This document shows positions 61,219 to 64,000 of a stretch of DNA of 64,000 nt, piece after piece. Source of the DNA: Shinella sp. (GTDB lineage: Bacteria; Pseudomonadota; Alphaproteobacteria; Rhizobiales; Rhizobiaceae); the NCBI GenBank assembly GCA_003248775.1, contig QFQX01000011.1, positions 62,001 to 126,000 on the forward strand, given 5' to 3'. Within the stretch, counting starts at the first letter, position 1. The number at the start of each line of letters is the position of its first letter. Below the pieces are notes generated by a model. It was not told the origin of the DNA and did no database searches. It saw only the letters and a list, made by a program, of their open reading frames with translations. Both the position numbers and the translations under genes were made by a program.

Positions 61219-62808
61219 TTAGTTGGCGCTGATCTTGAGGAACTTGACGGCGTTGAAGTCGCCGGCACCACCGCCAACTCGCTTGTAGGTGTCGAAGATG
61301 ATCTTGCCCTTCTGCGTGGTGGAATCCTGCTCGACGCGGACGCCCTGCCGGTCCACGATCACGTAACCCTGCCGGAAGTCACCGAAGGCGATGGGGTGCT
61401 CACCGGAACCGATGTCGGGCATGCCCTCTTCAATCTCGACGCGATAGCCGAGAAGCGGATGCTCGATGCCTTCGATGAGGTTGCCGGTCGGAGCCCAAAG
61501 GCGATGGCCGTTCGCGTCCACGATCTGGCGCAGACGCAACGCGGTATTGCTATTCATGAGGAAGACGGCGTTGCCCTTGTAGGGACGGCGCAGCTTGGCG
61601 ACGAGTGCAACAAGAGCATCCGTAAGCTGCTTGTCGGTGGGGGCGGTTGCGCCGGCCGGCACATACTGGAACCTGCCCCATTCGCGGGTGAAGTCCTTTT
61701 CTGATGTGATGGGGTAGGTCAGGAGGCCCTTCGGGGAATTGTCTTCGCCGCTGCCGGTCAGGAATGCTTCGCCTTCCGTTTCGGCGAAGTCGTGGACAGC
61801 GTTATTAACAAGCCAGCCAGCCAGATCGACGGCGGAGTCTTCAAGCAGGGTGCGCGTCGTCGTCGGCGCGGCGTAGAGTTCCGCAACGCCATAGGAAATC
61901 TTGGCGAGGTCCGGGGTTGCCGTGTCCTGCGGACGTTCGGAACGTTCGGACACCCACCGCGCGCCGCGCTTGCCCTTGGAATAGAAGCGCTCATAGACGC
62001 TGCCGGAAATATTGACGACTTCGGCGAGGCCGCGCATCGGCGAAAGGTCCGTAAGCAGATTGCGGATGGTGAGATCGGTGGTCGGCAGGACGAAATAGCC
62101 GCCGTCCAGATTGTTGTCGGACGCGATGGCCTTCACTTCGGCAACCGAGCCGGTGCGCATGAACATCTCCAGCGCCTTCTTCTCGCTGTTGTTGTTCTGG
62201 CCGTCCGGGTGATTGTCGTTCACGCCGCGAATGCGGTTTGCCTTGGCCTCAAAGGCATCCATGCGGGCCTTGAGTGCTTTCACTTCTTCTGGGGATGCGA
62301 CCGGATCAGCCTTGGCTTCCGGTTCCTGCTTCAGTTCGTTTTCCATGCTGTTTCCTTCGATGATGGATTTGACTTCGGTGACGCGCGCGGCGGGATGGAT
62401 CGGGCGACGGCAGAGCGAGATTTCGGTGATCGTGAGATCGGTGAGGACGCGCCCGCCTTCCGGGAGGGCCTTATGCTCATGAAGCTGGTAGCCGATGGAC
62501 AGGCCAGCCATGCTACCGGCGACAAGGTGACGGCGAGCCTCGCGGGCTGGGCCGACGCCTTCGACAAACAAGCGGCCCTTTACCTCAAGGCCCTTGTCGG
62601 TCACTTCATGGGCGTTCCAGATACCGACAACCTGCCGCTGTTCGTGCTCGACAATCATCGGAACTTCTGCGGCGAACCGGAATGCGGTCGGCTCGATAAG
62701 GTCGCCGTAGGTGTCGGGCTTGCCGAAGGGCCATGCGATGCCGGTCACGGTGCCGGCATCATCAATGGAAACTGCGGCCTTGATTTCGAGCTTGCCGGTG
62801 CCGGTCAT
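61219..62808 (-). CDS. HK97-family prohead protease-major capsid fusion protein
   Basis: A single 529-residue frame. Residues 1-140 are the prohead protease (GIAWPFGKPDTYGDLIEPTA; catalytic His54 in MIVEHEQRQ and Ser99 in VAGSMAGLSIGY). Residues about 155-225 are a charged scaffold-like delta region (EEVKALKARMDAFEAKANRI). From about 230 to the end is the HK97 major capsid (GGYFVLPTTDLTIRNLLTDL, then FLTGSGEDNSPKGLLTYP and AFGDFRQGYVIVDRQGV). The start overlaps the gp10-like chaperone stop (ATGA). An internal start at 62346 has its own ribosome site. Confidence 0.92.
   Translation of the reverse strand: MTGTGKLEIKAAVSIDDAGTVTGIAWPFGKPDTYGDLIEPTAFRFAAEVPMIVEHEQRQVVGIWNAHEVTDKGLEVKGRLFVEGVGPAREARRHLVAGSMAGLSIGYQLHEHKALPEGGRVLTDLTITEISLCRRPIHPAARVTEVKSIIEGNSMENELKQEPEAKADPVASPEEVKALKARMDAFEAKANRIRGVNDNHPDGQNNNSEKKALEMFMRTGSVAEVKAIASDNNLDGGYFVLPTTDLTIRNLLTDLSPMRGLAEVVNISGSVYERFYSKGKRGARWVSERSERPQDTATPDLAKISYGVAELYAAPTTTRTLLEDSAVDLAGWLVNNAVHDFAETEGEAFLTGSGEDNSPKGLLTYPITSEKDFTREWGRFQYVPAGATAPTDKQLTDALVALVAKLRRPYKGNAVFLMNSNTALRLRQIVDANGHRLWAPTGNLIEGIEHPLLGYRVEIEEGMPDIGSGEHPIAFGDFRQGYVIVDRQGVRVEQDSTTQKGKIIFDTYKRVGGGAGDFNAVKFLKISAN
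62340..62366 (-). promoter_or_regulatory. Internal ribosome site and start for separate capsid translation
   Basis: Inside the fusion gene, GAAGGA lies six bases before an in-frame ATG at 62346 (codon 155, residues MENELKQEPEAKAD). Translation from here would give a delta-domain plus capsid protein without the protease, 375 residues long. The position is exactly the domain boundary. Confidence 0.55.
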
Positions 62809-63182
62809 GCCGGCACCTGTTCAAGGGCGTCATTGATTGCGGCCTGTCGCAAATCGTCCTGGCTGTCGTCTACGGCGACTTCCGGCTTGCCACTCCACCG
62901 CGCATCGAGAATGTCGAGAGCGAGCGGAAACGTCTCGTCAAAGGGACGATCCACGGCATAGGCATCGACAAGGCGTTGCGCATCGGCCGGGCTGGTGCCG
63001 CCGCCGATGAGGCCGAGCCGGATGATTTCGACAATATCGGAAACGCGAAACTGCGAGGCCGTCATGCGCAGGAAGAGCGCACCAATGCCGAGGTCGGTCT
63101 TGTGCTGAAGTTCCTTGATGACGGAATCGGTGAGGGTGAAGGTCTTCACGCCGTCGCCGAAATAGGCGGTATGGGAGATCAT
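62805..63182 (-). CDS. GTA-gp10-like tail assembly chaperone (125 aa)
   Basis: A 125-residue protein with the signature of the GTA-gp10/Phage_TAC_11 family: FGDGVKTFTLTDSVIKELQH, then GIGALFLRMTASQFRVSDIV and IIRLGLIGGGTSPADAQRLV. Such proteins help assemble the tail and are usually encoded between tail-tube and tape-measure genes. Here it lies between the portal-linked gene and the protease-capsid fusion. Four-base overlaps on both sides show it belongs to the same message. Start ATG 63182 fits the family; the longer frame does not. Confidence 0.72.
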   Translation of the reverse strand: MISHTAYFGDGVKTFTLTDSVIKELQHKTDLGIGALFLRMTASQFRVSDIVEIIRLGLIGGGTSPADAQRLVDAYAVDRPFDETFPLALDILDARWSGKPEVAVDDSQDDLRQAAINDALEQVPA

Positions 63183-63478
63183 CGGACGAACTTCCCGCCA
63201 ATGAACTTCACCGGAATCGTCATGGCGTCGTCGCCGTAAATCCGCTTGATGGCGCTGATCTGCCATTCTTCGAGATGAAGCCCCTTGCCATAGGTGCCTT
63301 CTTCAAGGTCGGCGGCCTCCTCAGCGGTGAGCTTGCCGTGACGTTCAAACCATGGCGTTTCCGTTACCCACCAAGGCTGCGGCTTTTCGGTCGGCGTATC
63401 CGGCTGCTTCAAGCCAGCAAGGAAATCCGAGATTGCTTCTGCGGTGCCTGAAACTTGAAGGGTGATATTCTTGCTCAT
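63179..63478 (-). CDS. Phage protein of unknown function with terminase-like N-terminal motif (99 aa)
   Basis: A 99-residue protein. The C-terminal half has TYGKGLHLEEWQISAIKRIY followed by G, which matches the adenine-binding region before Walker A in large terminases; compare GKPFKLAEWQERIIRAIFG in the phage's own large subunit. No ATPase or nuclease domain follows. It overlaps the portal gene end and the chaperone start by four bases each. The resemblance is short but contains the conserved L-x-E-W-Q-x3-I-x2-I-[YF]-G pattern. Function unknown. Confidence 0.6.
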   Translation of the reverse strand: MSKNITLQVSGTAEAISDFLAGLKQPDTPTEKPQPWWVTETPWFERHGKLTAEEAADLEEGTYGKGLHLEEWQISAIKRIYGDDAMTIPVKFIGGKFVR

Positions 63479-64000
63479 GCGGCTTCCTTCGGCGGTTCCG
63501 GTTCTGCCGGTGCCGTGCTGGTGGTTGTGGTGATGTGCGGATTGGAAAGGCTGTCGCCGTCCGGGTGCGGCGGCATGTTGAGCATGGCGCGAACTTCGTT
63601 GCCGGTGAGCGCGCCCATGCTTCGATACTGGCCGAGTGCTGTCGCACGCTTCATGAAGTCGGTCGTGAGAAGGTCGTCGGTGATGAATTCGATATAGAAT
63701 TCGTCGCGCTCTGCCGGGGTCAGAAGAACCTTGGAATAGGCCCACGTCCACGCCGTCAGCCAAGGCTTCAGCGTGAGCGTGTAAAACTGCCGGGACATTT
63801 CTTCGGTATTCGACCACGTTCCGCGCGTAAGCTCGAAAAGCATGGTCGGCGGGATGCGGAAGGCGCGGCTGATTTCACGGATTTGCTCAAGGCGGTTCTC
63901 AATGAACTGCGCATCCGTGAGCGTCATAGCAAGTTGCTGATAGCCCATTTTCTCGTCAAGGATGGCCGTATTGCCGGCATTCTTTCCGCCATGGGTGGCA
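63475..64000 (-). CDS. Phage portal protein (HK97 family), partial at the right edge
   Basis: C-terminal 174 residues of a portal protein, open through the right edge. Diagnostic are FIENRLEQIREISRAFRIPP, followed by TMLFELTRGTWSNTEEMSRQ, then FYTLTLKPWLTAW and the C-terminal GALTGNEVRAMLNMPPHPDG. Portal proteins form the dodecameric ring through which DNA is packaged. The end is Pro/Thr/Ala-rich (TTTTSTAPAEPEPPKEAA). Start and N-terminal part lie beyond the window. Confidence 0.92.
   Translation of the reverse strand, partial: ATHGGKNAGNTAILDEKMGYQQLAMTLTDAQFIENRLEQIREISRAFRIPPTMLFELTRGTWSNTEEMSRQFYTLTLKPWLTAWTWAYSKVLLTPAERDEFYIEFITDDLLTTDFMKRATALGQYRSMGALTGNEVRAMLNMPPHPDGDSLSNPHITTTTSTAPAEPEPPKEAA

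Larger units (their letters stand above)
48116..64000. mobile_element. Prophage, left end and late-gene block (extends past the right edge)
   Basis: From the attL-like tRNA remnant to the window end, genes are phage structural genes or unknown small genes with short or overlapping spacing. Certain phage functions are portal, HK97 protease-capsid, connector, gp10, DUF3168, head closure, small and large terminase, and tape measure. No integrase, repressor, lysis gene, major tail tube protein or tail tip protein is seen, so a large part lies to the right or has been lost. A siphovirus-like HK97-fold phage is the best description. Confidence 0.85.

Overview
The window is chromosomal DNA of an alphaproteobacterium, almost certainly Rhizobiales and probably Rhizobiaceae (Agrobacterium/Rhizobium/Shinella-like). 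The case rests on high-GC coding sequence, the fabH-ihfA-merR order, a bacterial-transglutaminase-like cysteine peptidase, DUF2842 next to a COX15-type ctaA, an rplM-rpsI pair beside speB and argC, a clpP-clpX-lon-hupB block, and a DMT-family riboflavin exporter/importer (RibN type) under an FMN riboswitch.

Layout, left to right. 1-5.2 kb: possible end of plsX, then fabH, ihfA, a MerR regulator, a periplasmic cysteine peptidase, tRNA-Pro(GGG), a PHB-depolymerase-type esterase, a 49-aa membrane protein and a small HTH protein. 5.2-16.7 kb: a surface polysaccharide locus with two GT4 glycosyltransferases, an O-antigen ligase/polymerase-like membrane protein, a UppE/WbaP-type initiating sugar-phosphate transferase, a Wza-type export lipoprotein, a Wzc-like co-polymerase whose kinase domain has lost its P-loop lysine, and a CelD-like acyltransferase. 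Its content resembles the unipolar adhesin (upp / glucomannan) locus of Agrobacterium and Rhizobium. A second FtsH-type AAA protease sits inside it on the other strand. 16.8-35 kb: housekeeping and metabolic genes (ctaA, argC, speB, rpsI-rplM, a thioesterase and enoyl-CoA hydratase pair, two CoA-binding paralogues, metY, lrgAB with a LysR regulator, MarR with an MFS transporter, a cytochrome P450 and a diguanylate cyclase). 35-41 kb: the proteolysis block clpP-clpX-lon-hupB with recognisable heat-shock-type promoters. 41-47.4 kb: riboswitch-ribN, a phytase-like secreted esterase behind a three-repeat PHO box, an alpha/beta hydrolase, a frameshifted 2-oxoglutarate/Fe(II) oxygenase and a DUF2161 nuclease-fold protein, then tRNA-Lys(CTT).

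From about 48.1 kb to the right edge lies a prophage. Its left boundary is a 23-nt copy of a tRNA 3' end (probably tRNA-Val) at 48116-48138, the expected attL left by integration into a tRNA gene on the minus strand; the intact tRNA, attR and the integrase are expected beyond the right edge. Almost all phage genes are on the minus strand. From right to left the late operon runs portal, a small protein, a GTA-gp10-like chaperone, a protease-capsid fusion, a putative decoration protein, a tail chaperone, HNH nuclease, head-tail connector, gp10-like, DUF3168, head closure, small terminase, large terminase, tape measure. This is unusual because the terminase genes lie after the head-completion genes. 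Two genes on the plus strand, a free-standing HsdR-N-type nuclease-fold protein (48794-49843) and a zinc-knuckle protein (59307-59819), look like cargo genes. The left, probably regulatory or accessory, arm holds unknown small proteins and conspicuous DNA sites: tandem 18-bp operators at 51318-51358, a 20-bp palindrome at 51738-51757 and a nested 140-bp inverted repeat at 52678-52817.

No CRISPR array, insertion sequence or rRNA was found. Family assignments are from reading motifs; no database search was run.
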